Shown one piece after another: positions 16,535 through 24,049 of a stretch of 44,859 bases of DNA (the first letter of the stretch is position 1; each line of letters opens with the position of its first letter). The translations under genes and the position numbers were made by a program. Origin of the DNA: Candidatus Nomurabacteria bacterium (GTDB lineage: Bacteria > Patescibacteriota > Saccharimonadia > Saccharimonadales > Saccharimonadaceae); the NCBI GenBank assembly GCA_031255735.1, contig JAIRRY010000021.1, positions 1 through 44,859 on the forward strand. Reading direction: 5' to 3'. Below the pieces are notes generated by a model that saw only the letters and a list, made by a program, of their open reading frames with translations, searched no databases and was not told the DNA's origin.

Positions 16535-17416
16535 ATGAGTTACGAAACGCCAACCAAGGCGGTGATCACTGATGCGGGCTTTGCGAGCCGCTTTTTGCCG
16601 CTCACTAAAACTATCCCCAAAGCTATGATACCGATTGGTGCTAAGCCTGCCATGCAGCTGTGCGTTGAAGAGTGCGCTGAAGCTGGCATCAAAGAGATTA
16701 TCATTGTGGCTACCCCTGGCACTATGGGTAAAGCTATCTACGACGATTATTTCTTAAATCGTGCCGAACACGTTAAGGCACTGCTTGAAAAACAAGGTAA
16801 GGCAGATCGCTTTAAGCCCGTCGAAGACATTTTAAGCCTGCCGAAAATTACCGTGATCGAACAAGACCCTAGCCTGCCATACGGTAATGGCTCACCGATT
16901 GCTAGCGCGCGCCAGTTTGTTGACGGCGAAGCTTTCGTTGCCTTGTATAGCGACGATCTGATTATCGGCGAAGGCGACGTTAAGACCTTAATCGACACTT
17001 ATGCGAAGTACCCAGACGCCAAAGCGGTGATTACCGCGCAAAATATGCCGCGAGAGGTGTGGCATAAGTACGGTATGATCGCCCTAAAAGACGAAACCAA
17101 GCACACCTTGAGCCATATCGTTGAAAAGCCTAAAATAGAAGACTCGCCGTCGAGCTTAACATCGTACGGCAGGTATCTGCTCACACCTGAGGTGTTTGAC
17201 TATCTTGTGCCAAGTAACACAGGGCTAGACGACGAGCTCTGGACGGTAGATGCAATTACTAAGCTTGCTGAAACGGGCGACGTGTATGTAGTGCCGAGCC
17301 GTGGCACGTGGTTGACCACTGGCGACCCCAAGAATTACTTCTTAGCGCACCTAGAATATACTTTGAAAAACGAAGATTACAAGAGTGAAATTAATGATAT
17401 TTTAGCTAGATATTGA
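16535..17416 (+). CDS. galU: UTP-glucose-1-phosphate uridylyltransferase family protein
   Basis: A 293-residue nucleotidyltransferase close in length to GalU. It has RFLPLTKTIPKAMIPIG and the SDDLIIGEGD and TTGDPKNY segments. The usual nucleotide loop GxGTR is altered to FASR, with Ala and Ser in place of Gly and Thr. It makes UDP-glucose for surface polysaccharide. AAGGAG ribosome binding site at proper spacing. Last gene of the gatC operon; its TGA overlaps the -35 box of the next promoter. Confidence 0.88.
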   Translation: MSYETPTKAVITDAGFASRFLPLTKTIPKAMIPIGAKPAMQLCVEECAEAGIKEIIIVATPGTMGKAIYDDYFLNRAEHVKALLEKQGKADRFKPVEDILSLPKITVIEQDPSLPYGNGSPIASARQFVDGEAFVALYSDDLIIGEGDVKTLIDTYAKYPDAKAVITAQNMPREVWHKYGMIALKDETKHTLSHIVEKPKIEDSPSSLTSYGRYLLTPEVFDYLVPSNTGLDDELWTVDAITKLAETGDVYVVPSRGTWLTTGDPKNYFLAHLEYTLKNEDYKSEINDILARY

Positions 17417-17441
17417 CCTTTTATTATATTTATTCTATAAT
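17413..17441 (+). promoter_or_regulatory. Promoter of the GC-rich cassette
   Basis: TTGACC at 17413-17418, a 17-bp spacer and TATAAT at 17436-17441. The -35 overlaps the galU stop codon. Transcription should start near 17448, giving a leader of about 280 nt before the ATG at 17730. Confidence 0.82.
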
Positions 17442-17447
17442 ACACTT

Positions 17448-17729
17448 GATAGCAACTTTTAACTTACTATCACGTACATCAGGTAACTAATTTAAGATTG
17501 CACGCTTTAATTTTATGCGTGTATACACGCATATTTTTGTTGTTTTAGAACAAAAATATGCCAGCGTCTTTAGTTATATCTATATGGTGAGCACTTTAAA
17601 ATCTCCCTGATGATCAAGGGCGGCGTCTTGGGCTTTAAGCTAAAACCCAGCACACCGTTCTTGATGAAAGTTGACGATGCTGATACACAGGGTATTAGCG
17701 CAACTTTTGTGGTAGAAAAGAGGTTTATC
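17448..17729 (+). promoter_or_regulatory. Long structured 5' leader
   Basis: Holds an 18-bp perfect palindrome ATGCGTGTATACACGCAT (17515-17532). It overlaps a perfect 13-bp inverted repeat, GCATATTTTTGTT (17529-17541) with AACAAAAATATGC (17549-17561). An upstream CACGC can also pair with GCGTG, so alternative folds compete. A second element pairs ATCAAG (17613-17618) with CTTGAT (17660-17665), enclosing TGGG/CCCA and CGG/CCG. The layout resembles a regulated leader, but no known riboswitch was recognised. Confidence 0.5.
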
Positions 17730-18473
17730 ATGGATACTAACCCGATTGTGAGGTACGTGATCCAGCGAAAAGAGCTGGATATCGCCATTTTAAGCGGCAA
17801 ACGCGACCCGGAGGTGATTTGCCCGCATCTGCAGGCAATCATTGATGGGTCGGCGCTCAAGCAGAGCGCCATTCCGTGGAGCCCAGTCTGCACCTACGTG
17901 CAGAAGCTCAAGGCTCGTAGCGACTTGCGCGGATGGGGGCTGACAGACGAGCGATTGCTCAACCTGGCGCTCACTCTGCAAGATCACGCCGGCCCACTCC
18001 AGCCTGAAGGCATCAGCTTGACGCTGGGCAAAGGGCTGAAGTACGACCTGGCCGAGGCGGAAGCTTGGGCGAAGGACAACTTCGCCGAGCTTGGCGTAAG
18101 CTTCACCGTCCGCAAGAGCAGATACTCGATGAAGCTGTACGGCGGCGCAGAGCTGCCGACGGCGCCAACCGTAGCCCCTGCTCATCTTGACCTAGAGAAG
18201 TTCTGGGACAAGAAGGACGGCATTTCGGTCGATTGGGTCCGCGAACAAGACGCCGACCTGCCGACGACCGAGCCGTATTGGCTGCTGTGCCTCAACCCTG
18301 AGGCGTGGCTGGCCATCGACGGCAAAACCATGCCAGTGCTGAGAAGCCCTGGCGTGATGGTTGGCGATGACTACGTGCTGAGCTTCATCCGCGATGGCGG
18401 CGAGGCGTGCGTGAACTACAACTGGTCGGACTACCAGTGGGCGAACGCCGCGATTGCGGCTTTCAGGGGGTAA
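17730..18473 (+). CDS. Orphan GC-rich hypothetical protein
   Basis: A 247-residue protein from ATG 17730, chosen because AGAGG precedes it and the earlier in-frame ATG at 17610 lies inside a leader hairpin. No signal peptide or membrane segment. Visible segments are LSGKRDPEVICPHLQAIIDG near residues 19-40, ISLTLGKGLKYD in the middle and a Trp-rich C terminus with WLLCLNPEAWLAIDGKT and NYNWSDYQWANAAI. Local GC is near 60 percent (37 of 60 in one counted line), well above the neighbours, with a different codon mix. From memory, similar orphan GC-rich proteins occur in candidate-phyla genomes, but I cannot name the family. It forms a single-gene cassette with its own promoter and terminator. 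Confidence 0.68.
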   Translation: MDTNPIVRYVIQRKELDIAILSGKRDPEVICPHLQAIIDGSALKQSAIPWSPVCTYVQKLKARSDLRGWGLTDERLLNLALTLQDHAGPLQPEGISLTLGKGLKYDLAEAEAWAKDNFAELGVSFTVRKSRYSMKLYGGAELPTAPTVAPAHLDLEKFWDKKDGISVDWVREQDADLPTTEPYWLLCLNPEAWLAIDGKTMPVLRSPGVMVGDDYVLSFIRDGGEACVNYNWSDYQWANAAIAAFRG

Positions 18474-18539
18474 AAGAGAACTCGGATCTTGGATCCTTGT
18501 TCCTTGAAAGGCCGGATTTATATCCGGCCCGCTCTCTTT
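18473..18539 (+). terminator. Terminator hairpin of the GC-rich cassette
   Basis: An inner perfect hairpin GGCCGGAT-TTAT-ATCCGGCC (18510-18529) is enclosed by AAAGAGA (18473-18479) pairing with TCTCTTT (18533-18539). The outer stem starts at the stop codon. It is T-rich at its 3' end but has no long U tract. Confidence 0.6.
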
Positions 18540-18555
18540 CTGATAAAATTATATT

Positions 18556-18784
18556 GAGCCATTAGCCCATTTTAGACCAATGGCTTGGTATTTTCACCTC
18601 TGCTGGAGTCTTGCAACCTACGAGCTGCAAGAGTGTGCAAGTGAAAATTACCGAATACTCCGTGTTTTGACTGGGCCGACAGCGCGCACGACGACTGGGC
18701 TTCGCCGGTCGTCAGGGATTTGTAGCCCTACGCCCTTGGCCACTTGGTTCTTTAGGAAACCGACCTCTAAGGGCAGTTTTTTTA
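18556..18784 (+). ncRNA. Structured RNA candidate of ~230 nt
   Basis: A TGATAAAAT extended -10 at 18541-18549 places the start near 18556. Helices in order: AGCCATT/AATGGCT; a long arm GGTATTTTCAC/GTGAAAATTACC containing TCTTGCA/TGCAAGA; a 9-bp hairpin GACGACTGG/CCGGTCGTC with a GCTTCG loop inside GGGC/GCCC; and a final GCCCTT/AAGGGC hairpin followed by a run of seven T. It has no good ribosome binding site, and the 81-codon frame across it is not protein-like. No RNase P, tmRNA or SRP hallmark was found; 6S RNA cannot be excluded. Confidence 0.6.
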
Positions 18785-18805
18785 TTGATAAAGTTATAGC
18801 GTTTT

Positions 18806-18934
18806 GTATACCTCGGCAGTATTAGTGCATCAAGCGGCCACACTACACCCATAGCCAAACACCACCCATACAGGCCTTACTTGATGGCATATTACAATTT
18901 AGAGGTCGGAGTTTAGGAGGTTATGGATGTATAC
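18806..18934. repeat. Long imperfect inverted repeat with CA-rich loop
   Basis: GTATTA-GTG-CATCAAG (18819-18834) pairs with CTTGATG-GCA-TATTAC (18880-18895), with GGCC (18836-18839/18873-18876) extending the stem. The ~33-nt loop is nearly free of G and rich in CA (ACACCACCCATACA). GTATAC words flank it at 18806 and 18929. Just downstream, TTAGAGGTCGG (18899-18909) is a perfect complement of CCGACCTCTAA (18760-18770) in the preceding RNA. This 150-bp stretch holds no supported gene. Confidence 0.5.
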
Positions 18935-18940
18935 AAGATA

Positions 18941-18969
18941 TTGACTTTTTATGCCGCTTGTGCTACAAT
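18941..18969 (+). promoter_or_regulatory. Promoter of the envelope/secretion locus
   Basis: TTGACT at 18941-18946, a 17-bp spacer and TACAAT at 18964-18969. The leader carries AACAAGGATAT as ribosome binding site before the ATG at 19025. Confidence 0.8.
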
Positions 18970-19024
18970 GGAGGAGAGTGGGCAAGTAATTGCCTAGCGG
19001 CAAAAAATAAACAAGGATATAAAT

Positions 19025-19294
19025 ATGGATGAAGCGTCACAAATATTAGTAATTATACTGTCGGCTGCTCTTGCGGTTTTCCTAGTGTTGGGTATCACGT
19101 TGATGATAATGCTGATAAAACTTAGTAATCAGATCAAAAAAACCGCCGTGTCAATTCGCACAACTAGCGAGGCTGTTGAAAATGTGGTGACGAGTATCGC
19201 CAAGTTAGTGTCGCCGGCTATAGTCGTTAAGACAATTAAGGAAGTTTTTGATAAAATTAAACCAAGTAAAAGTACAAAAAAGGAGAAAGAATGA
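19025..19294 (+). CDS. Small single-pass membrane protein (DUF948-like)
   Basis: An 89-residue protein with a hydrophobic segment at about 6-33, a heptad-like helical part (NQIKKTAVSIRTTSEAVENV) and a lysine-rich tail. This resembles DUF948 proteins, which often sit next to YtxH genes as here. It overlaps the YtxH gene by 4 bases. The tail should be cytoplasmic. A scaffold or stress role is plausible but not shown. Confidence 0.7.
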   Translation: MDEASQILVIILSAALAVFLVLGITLMIMLIKLSNQIKKTAVSIRTTSEAVENVVTSIAKLVSPAIVVKTIKEVFDKIKPSKSTKKEKE

Positions 19295-19563
19295 GCAAAA
19301 AAGGTAAATTTGCACTCGGTGTGGCATTGGGTGCTATAGGTGGGGCAATTGCAGGTATCTTAACTGCGCCAAAAAGTGGTAAGGAGACTCGCGCTGATAT
19401 AAAAAAGAAAGCGGGCGAAGTTAAGGCTGATGCCGATAAAAAGGTCGCTGAAGCTAAAAAGATGGTTGAAAAAACTGCTAAAGAAGTTGACGCCAAAGCT
19501 AAAGACTTACAAAAGCGTACTAAAGCCGCTGCCAAGGCTGCCAAAGAAGAGTTTACGAAGTAG
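19291..19563 (+). CDS. YtxH-like protein
   Basis: A 90-residue protein with the YtxH hallmark, a glycine-rich hydrophobic segment (ALGVALGAIGGAIAGILTAP) directly followed by KSGKETR, then a long Lys/Ala coiled-coil tail. YtxH proteins are small membrane-associated proteins of unclear, stress-related role. GGAGAAAGA is its ribosome binding site. Overlaps the DUF948-like gene and is followed by a terminator-like hairpin. Confidence 0.82.
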   Translation: MSKKGKFALGVALGAIGGAIAGILTAPKSGKETRADIKKKAGEVKADADKKVAEAKKMVEKTAKEVDAKAKDLQKRTKAAAKAAKEEFTK

Positions 19564-19565
19564 AT

Positions 19566-19628
19566 TCTCTGTTTTTTAAAAAGTATAGTCGCTAAAAGGC
19601 GGCTATATCTTTAAGCAGAGGCTTTTTA
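19566..19628 (+). terminator. Terminator after the YtxH gene
   Basis: TATAGTCGC (19584-19592) pairs with GCGGCTATA (19599-19607), enclosed by CTCTG/CAGAG, and is followed by GGCTTTTTATT. The structure fits an intrinsic terminator before the next promoter. Confidence 0.6.
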
Positions 19629-19657
19629 TTGACCCTTTATACTGTTTGTGCTAATAA
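19629..19657 (+). promoter_or_regulatory. Promoter of the 19669 gene, near-leaderless
   Basis: TTGACC (19629-19634), a 17-bp spacer and TAATAA (19652-19657). The ATG at 19669 lies 11 nt after the -10, leaving about 5 nt of leader and no ribosome binding site. Confidence 0.65.
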
Positions 19658-19668
19658 TTGAATGAGTT

Positions 19669-20595
19669 ATGGATAATTCAGGTACTCCCATTCAGTTTGG
19701 TTCTGCTTCTGCAGAGCCGGGTGTAGCGTCGGACGCACCTATTATTATCAACAACGGCTCACGTGGTGGCTCAAAGAAAAAATTTATCATAATTGGTGTT
19801 ATTGTGGCAGTGCTTGCTGCGGTGGGTGTGGTTATTGCGCTGCTTGCTTTTTCTGGTAAGCTGTCTGGCGGGCTTGAAAGAGATAAAGCTATGACCGCAC
19901 TCAGAGATATATCAAAAAATGCGTCAGATTTGGAATATCTTTTAGACAAGATCTACAATGGTGAGATTAGTATGGCTGAAACTAGGAGCGATGATCTTGG
20001 TAGGATGCTATCTATGTATAATTCAGTTAAGAAACAGTATGAGTCTGTAAGTAAGGTGAGTAGAGTGTCTGGTGCCAGTGCAGATACTAGTAAGGCATTC
20101 GCTAATGCTATCATTAAAACCAAGGAATGGGTAGATGCGTACAGTAGTGATATGCAGATGTTGGCTGATTTTAATGACGGGTTTATTAAGAAATTAACCG
20201 AAGTGAGAGATGTGCCAGTTCCTGAAGATAAGCTTAACTCGGAAAAGTTGATGGCTTGGGAACATAACGCACAGGCGAGAAAACTGCTCTCAAGTAACGA
20301 TAACGGGGTTAAGGCTGTGGCCGAGCAACTTGATGCATATATAAAATCTAGAGTCGAGATAATAGCAGAATACAATAGGCTTGGCTGTGAAGATGCCAAA
20401 GAAGTGGCGCCTTCATGTTTGGATATTAGGGTGTCACTCTCTGTGTCGCACGGTGATGACAGTATAGGCGCTGATGTTTTAATGGGAATGGTGTCGAGTT
20501 TTCGCGGAAAATATAGCGATAAACAGACTGACGCGCGCGCTTTAAGTGAGCTTGCGTTTGATGCTTCTATAGATATAGAAGAAGGAGAAAAATAG
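19669..20595 (+). CDS. Membrane-anchored hypothetical protein upstream of the VirB6-like gene
   Basis: A 308-residue protein with a polar N terminus, one membrane segment at about 37-59 and a mainly helical extracytoplasmic domain of 240 residues with a Cys pair late in the domain (LGCEDAKEVAPSCLD). No known enzyme motif. Its last base overlaps the GTG start of the large membrane protein, so the two are translated together. It may be a partner of that secretion-like channel. Confidence 0.72.
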   Translation: MDNSGTPIQFGSASAEPGVASDAPIIINNGSRGGSKKKFIIIGVIVAVLAAVGVVIALLAFSGKLSGGLERDKAMTALRDISKNASDLEYLLDKIYNGEISMAETRSDDLGRMLSMYNSVKKQYESVSKVSRVSGASADTSKAFANAIIKTKEWVDAYSSDMQMLADFNDGFIKKLTEVRDVPVPEDKLNSEKLMAWEHNAQARKLLSSNDNGVKAVAEQLDAYIKSRVEIIAEYNRLGCEDAKEVAPSCLDIRVSLSVSHGDDSIGADVLMGMVSSFRGKYSDKQTDARALSELAFDASIDIEEGEK

Positions 20596-23500
20596 TGCGC
20601 TTCGCGAGGACCAAGATATGGCTTCTTGTAGCTCTAGTATTTGTCTCGACGTTGTCGGCTGCGTGGCCTATTGATAGCGCCTATGCGGACGACACCGCAA
20701 CTAACGCGAGAAACGAAATTAAAACTGCCTATGAATACATTGAAGAATCCGCCAAGATGCAGTTACTGACAGAGGCGCTCTTTCAGTGTGCTGCTGAATA
20801 TAGTAACGATGGTAAAGCCTTAGCACCTAATGACGCCCAACAAGGTAAGAACTTGTTTGGCTCTTATGTTAACCGCGATGACCCATGGCTTGAAGAAATT
20901 GTTCAGGGCAGTGTTGATGACGCGCGCATAGATTGCAACGAAGGCAATAATTCACTGATAGCTCAAACCGCATCAGCACTTGGCATCGAGATGCAGCACT
21001 TGGTTTGCGATGCTGATGATCCGACAAAACCGGGTATTTTGAAGCAGCGTGTATACGATGTCAGTAAGGGTAGCTATGTTGACGGCAAGTGTAATGATTG
21101 GGGTGCCACTGGCAACACCGTGCTTTACTACTACAATTGCCCAGCGGGTGGCTGTGCAGGTAATGCTACAGCTGGTCAAAATGAGCCATGGGCAAAGAAT
21201 ATCCTTAAGGCCTACCAGAGATGGCATAATAAAGATGAATTGAGTAAGGTTTACTCAGCAGATATAAAATCTCAATCGGAATTGTTTCATTTTACTGCTG
21301 CGGAAAAAGGAGGCTATCTTGCATATACACTTTATCGCAAAGACTTGACGATTGGTTGTAAGTCTAATCTTAGGGACGTCGGGGAAACGGGAGATAGGGT
21401 TTATACTAATCAGTTTAAATACATTGAACCGGAAACTGGGATTATAGAATCTAGGTGGATAGCTGGAGATATTAAGCCGCCTGGTGGTAATAGTAGTGGT
21501 GGCCGCACCTTTATTGGTAATTTCACCTGTACCGAGATAGCAAAGAGAGCGTCGGACTTTGCGAATAATATGCAGACTAAGATGTTTGACTATATTAAGA
21601 AAATTTGTGGAAAATATTTGAAGAAGCAGCTTATTGATGATGGGCTCATTGATGAGTATCAAGCCGTTATTGATGAAGGGTCTAGCGAAGAAGCGGTCGC
21701 TAATGCTAAGAAATATTTAGCAACTGCCGAAGCCGCTGTGAGAGATGATAAATATTGGAAAGAAATTCCTAAGGAAGATGGGCCGCCCGCTAGGACTATT
21801 GGGCGTGAATGCTTAAACCAAGAGGACCTGCCAGGTATAAGTGGCGTGAATTGGCGGGAATACGACGAAATCCCTGAAGAAGAAGCTAGTACCTGTAATA
21901 CTGGCACGGCGCTTGGTTGGATACTATGCCCGGTTGCAGAGTTTCTTGGTGGGCTTATTGACAGTTTATATGTGTGGATGGAAGAAAATCTTTTGAATAT
22001 ACCTTTAGGTATCTTTAGCTCTGATAGTGATACATTTAGGGTGTGGCAGGTATTCCGCGACATAGCCAATGTCGTATTTGTAATACTGTTACTAGTTGTA
22101 ATATTATCTCAGGCCACTGGTATAGGTATCAATAACTACGGCATTAAAAAAGTATTACCCAAGATAATAATGATGGCACTTCTCGTTAACCTGTCGTTCT
22201 ACGTTTGCCAGTTAGCCGTAGATTTATCAAATATCGTTGGTAATCAGGTATACCGTATACTTACTTCTATGCCAAATACTAGTATGGAATTAGAGTCATT
22301 TACGGAAGGAAGCTCTGGTGGTGGAATAGTCGCTGTCATATTAGGGGGCGGCCTAACTATTGGTTTATTCGCGTTTGGTGCTTTAGGTGGTTTGATGCTC
22401 ATTCTGTTGGGCGCACTTATAGCCATACTATTGGCGTTTCTTATACTTATTGTTCGACAGGCCGCAGTAGTGCTCCTGATTGTTCTTTCCCCTCTTGCCT
22501 TTGTATGTTATATGTTGCCAAATACCGAAAAGCTATTTCAGAAATGGTTGGGTATGTTTAAGGGGATGTTACTTATATTTCCAATGATTGGTGTTGTTAT
22601 GGGCAGTGGTAAGTTGGCTGGCGCCATAATACAGCATGCGAAACCCGATGATAAGTTCTTCACACTCGTAGGTATTGCGTGTACTATACTGCCGTTCTTT
22701 GCCTTACCATCACTAATACGCGGATCAATGAATGCCTTGGGCACGCTCGGCGCCAAGATAGCTGGCATGCGTGCCGGAGCTGGCATGCGTGCTAGAGGTA
22801 TGGCTAGTGTGAAAAAGGCTCCAGCAAATAGCGCTCTTGGTCGTAAAATTAGAGGTGGTGTTGGCGATAGAATAGGTAATAGTCGCCTCGGCAAAAGCAG
22901 CGTTGGGCGGATGATAGGTGTTAATCGTTGGGGTGCAAGGCAGACGGCGGCCGTTTCCGAATTAGATGCGGCAGATACGAAAGCCGCAGTAGCGCTTGCT
23001 GCTGCGCAAGAAAAGCGCAAAGGAGCTTTTGCTACAGACGACGAATTAGCTGATGCGATGAATAGGGCATACAGAGCTGGTGATACGGCAACAGGCGATG
23101 CTATGCATTCTAAATTAGTGTCGCACGGGTCATCGGGGCTAAACGCCATATATAATGCCGTTAGGGAAATGGAGAAAAATGCTAAAGATGGCGACGCGAA
23201 GGCTCAGTCTGGTTTACAGGCGTGGAAGACCAATGTACGTGATCAACACAGCGGAACATATAAGGCTAAGGCGATGGATATGTTCGACGCGGCAAGCGGA
23301 GGCGATGACCTTATAGGCTATGATTACACTAAATCAATAAAGGGTATGGAAGACGCGGAACTTGCTGGCCAGGGTAAAGGGTTTTGGGCACGTGCTGCCA
23401 CGGGTGGCGAATATAATACAGTAACGGCTAGTGCAAATAATCCAACAGTTACGCAGGCGCAAATTGATGCAGCAGTTGCCGCAGCACCTAATGCGCTAGG

Positions 23501-23753
23501 TGACAATAGTGATAAGATTGAGAGAATAGCAAGCGGTGACTTAGCTAGTGCGCTAGGTGATACTGGAAAGGTTGATGCAGCAGCCAAAGCAGGTGTTATA
23601 GTAAATCCACAAACGGCAGCGCAGCGTACTGTTAAGGCAACTGAGGATACTGCTAAAGCAACTAAGGCTACTGCGGTTAATACGTATAATATATCTCAGG
23701 ATACGATTGAGATTCGACACGATACCCATGACATAAATGATAAATTACCATAG
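20595..23753 (+). CDS. Large VirB6/TrbL-like membrane protein
   Basis: A 1052-residue protein starting at GTG behind GAAGGAG. A signal peptide ends near residue 32 (SAYA/DD). A Cys-rich extracytoplasmic domain covers about 33-430. A block of six or so membrane segments lies at about 435-710 (for example ANVVFVILLLVVILSQATGI and LMLILLGALIAILLAFLILI). A basic Gly/Arg-rich stretch and a 300-residue Ala/Lys/Asp-rich helical tail follow. This arrangement matches the VirB6/TrbL-like proteins of type IV secretion-like systems found in Saccharibacteria. No VirB4 ATPase is in the window. A role in DNA uptake or host contact is inference. Confidence 0.7.
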   Translation: MRFARTKIWLLVALVFVSTLSAAWPIDSAYADDTATNARNEIKTAYEYIEESAKMQLLTEALFQCAAEYSNDGKALAPNDAQQGKNLFGSYVNRDDPWLEEIVQGSVDDARIDCNEGNNSLIAQTASALGIEMQHLVCDADDPTKPGILKQRVYDVSKGSYVDGKCNDWGATGNTVLYYYNCPAGGCAGNATAGQNEPWAKNILKAYQRWHNKDELSKVYSADIKSQSELFHFTAAEKGGYLAYTLYRKDLTIGCKSNLRDVGETGDRVYTNQFKYIEPETGIIESRWIAGDIKPPGGNSSGGRTFIGNFTCTEIAKRASDFANNMQTKMFDYIKKICGKYLKKQLIDDGLIDEYQAVIDEGSSEEAVANAKKYLATAEAAVRDDKYWKEIPKEDGPPARTIGRECLNQEDLPGISGVNWREYDEIPEEEASTCNTGTALGWILCPVAEFLGGLIDSLYVWMEENLLNIPLGIFSSDSDTFRVWQVFRDIANVVFVILLLVVILSQATGIGINNYGIKKVLPKIIMMALLVNLSFYVCQLAVDLSNIVGNQVYRILTSMPNTSMELESFTEGSSGGGIVAVILGGGLTIGLFAFGALGGLMLILLGALIAILLAFLILIVRQAAVVLLIVLSPLAFVCYMLPNTEKLFQKWLGMFKGMLLIFPMIGVVMGSGKLAGAIIQHAKPDDKFFTLVGIACTILPFFALPSLIRGSMNALGTLGAKIAGMRAGAGMRARGMASVKKAPANSALGRKIRGGVGDRIGNSRLGKSSVGRMIGVNRWGARQTAAVSELDAADTKAAVALAAAQEKRKGAFATDDELADAMNRAYRAGDTATGDAMHSKLVSHGSSGLNAIYNAVREMEKNAKDGDAKAQSGLQAWKTNVRDQHSGTYKAKAMDMFDAASGGDDLIGYDYTKSIKGMEDAELAGQGKGFWARAATGGEYNTVTASANNPTVTQAQIDAAVAAAPNALGDNSDKIERIASGDLASALGDTGKVDAAAKAGVIVNPQTAAQRTVKATEDTAKATKATAVNTYNISQDTIEIRHDTHDINDKLP

Positions 23754-23760
23754 AGGCATA

Positions 23761-23973
23761 ATGGCAGAAATGAGTAAGAAGATTAAAAATAGAGAATGCG
23801 ATAGGCTTTTTCTCCTCAATTTCCTCCGCGGGATATTCTTTGGCGCAGGCAGCGTTATTGGCGGCACAATTGTTATTGCTGTTTTAATTTGGTTTCTAAG
23901 CCTCTTTACTTACATTCCTGGTGCGGTAGGTGATTTCGTAGATGCCGTCATTAAGACGCTAAATAACCGCTAA
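23761..23973 (+). CDS. DUF5665-like small membrane protein
   Basis: A 70-residue protein from ATG 23761 (GAGG ribosome binding site), chosen over an earlier in-frame ATG inside the preceding gene. A basic N terminus is followed by FLRGIFFGAGSVIGGTIVIA and a second hydrophobic part, then an IPGAVGDFVDAVI tail, the pattern of DUF5665 proteins. Function unknown. It is co-transcribed with the VirB6-like gene. Confidence 0.78.
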   Translation: MAEMSKKIKNRECDRLFLLNFLRGIFFGAGSVIGGTIVIAVLIWFLSLFTYIPGAVGDFVDAVIKTLNNR

Positions 23974-24028
23974 CGTTGTAAATATTACTTACAAAAAATG
24001 TCGGCAAAGCGAGTGTTTTTAGCTTAAC

Positions 24029-24039
24029 TGGTATATAAT
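24029..24039 (+). promoter_or_regulatory. dnaE promoter, near-leaderless
   Basis: TGGTATATAAT contains an extended -10 (TATATA 24032-24037 or TATAAT 24034-24039). The dnaE ATG at 24050 lies 10-12 nt further on, so at most about 6 nt of leader remains and no ribosome binding site is possible. Confidence 0.5.
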
Positions 24040-24049
24040 TAATAATAGG

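Noticed and set aside
17610-17729. Upstream start for the GC-rich orphan
   Set aside because: The ATG at 17610 lies inside a leader hairpin with no ribosome binding site; ATG 17730 follows AGAGG.
18580-18825. An 81-codon frame
   Set aside because: It crosses the hairpins and terminator of the second RNA and has no ribosome binding site.
18923-18997. A 24-codon frame after AGGAGG
   Set aside because: The spacing to its ATG is only 2 nt and the frame covers the promoter of the next gene, so it could not be on that transcript.
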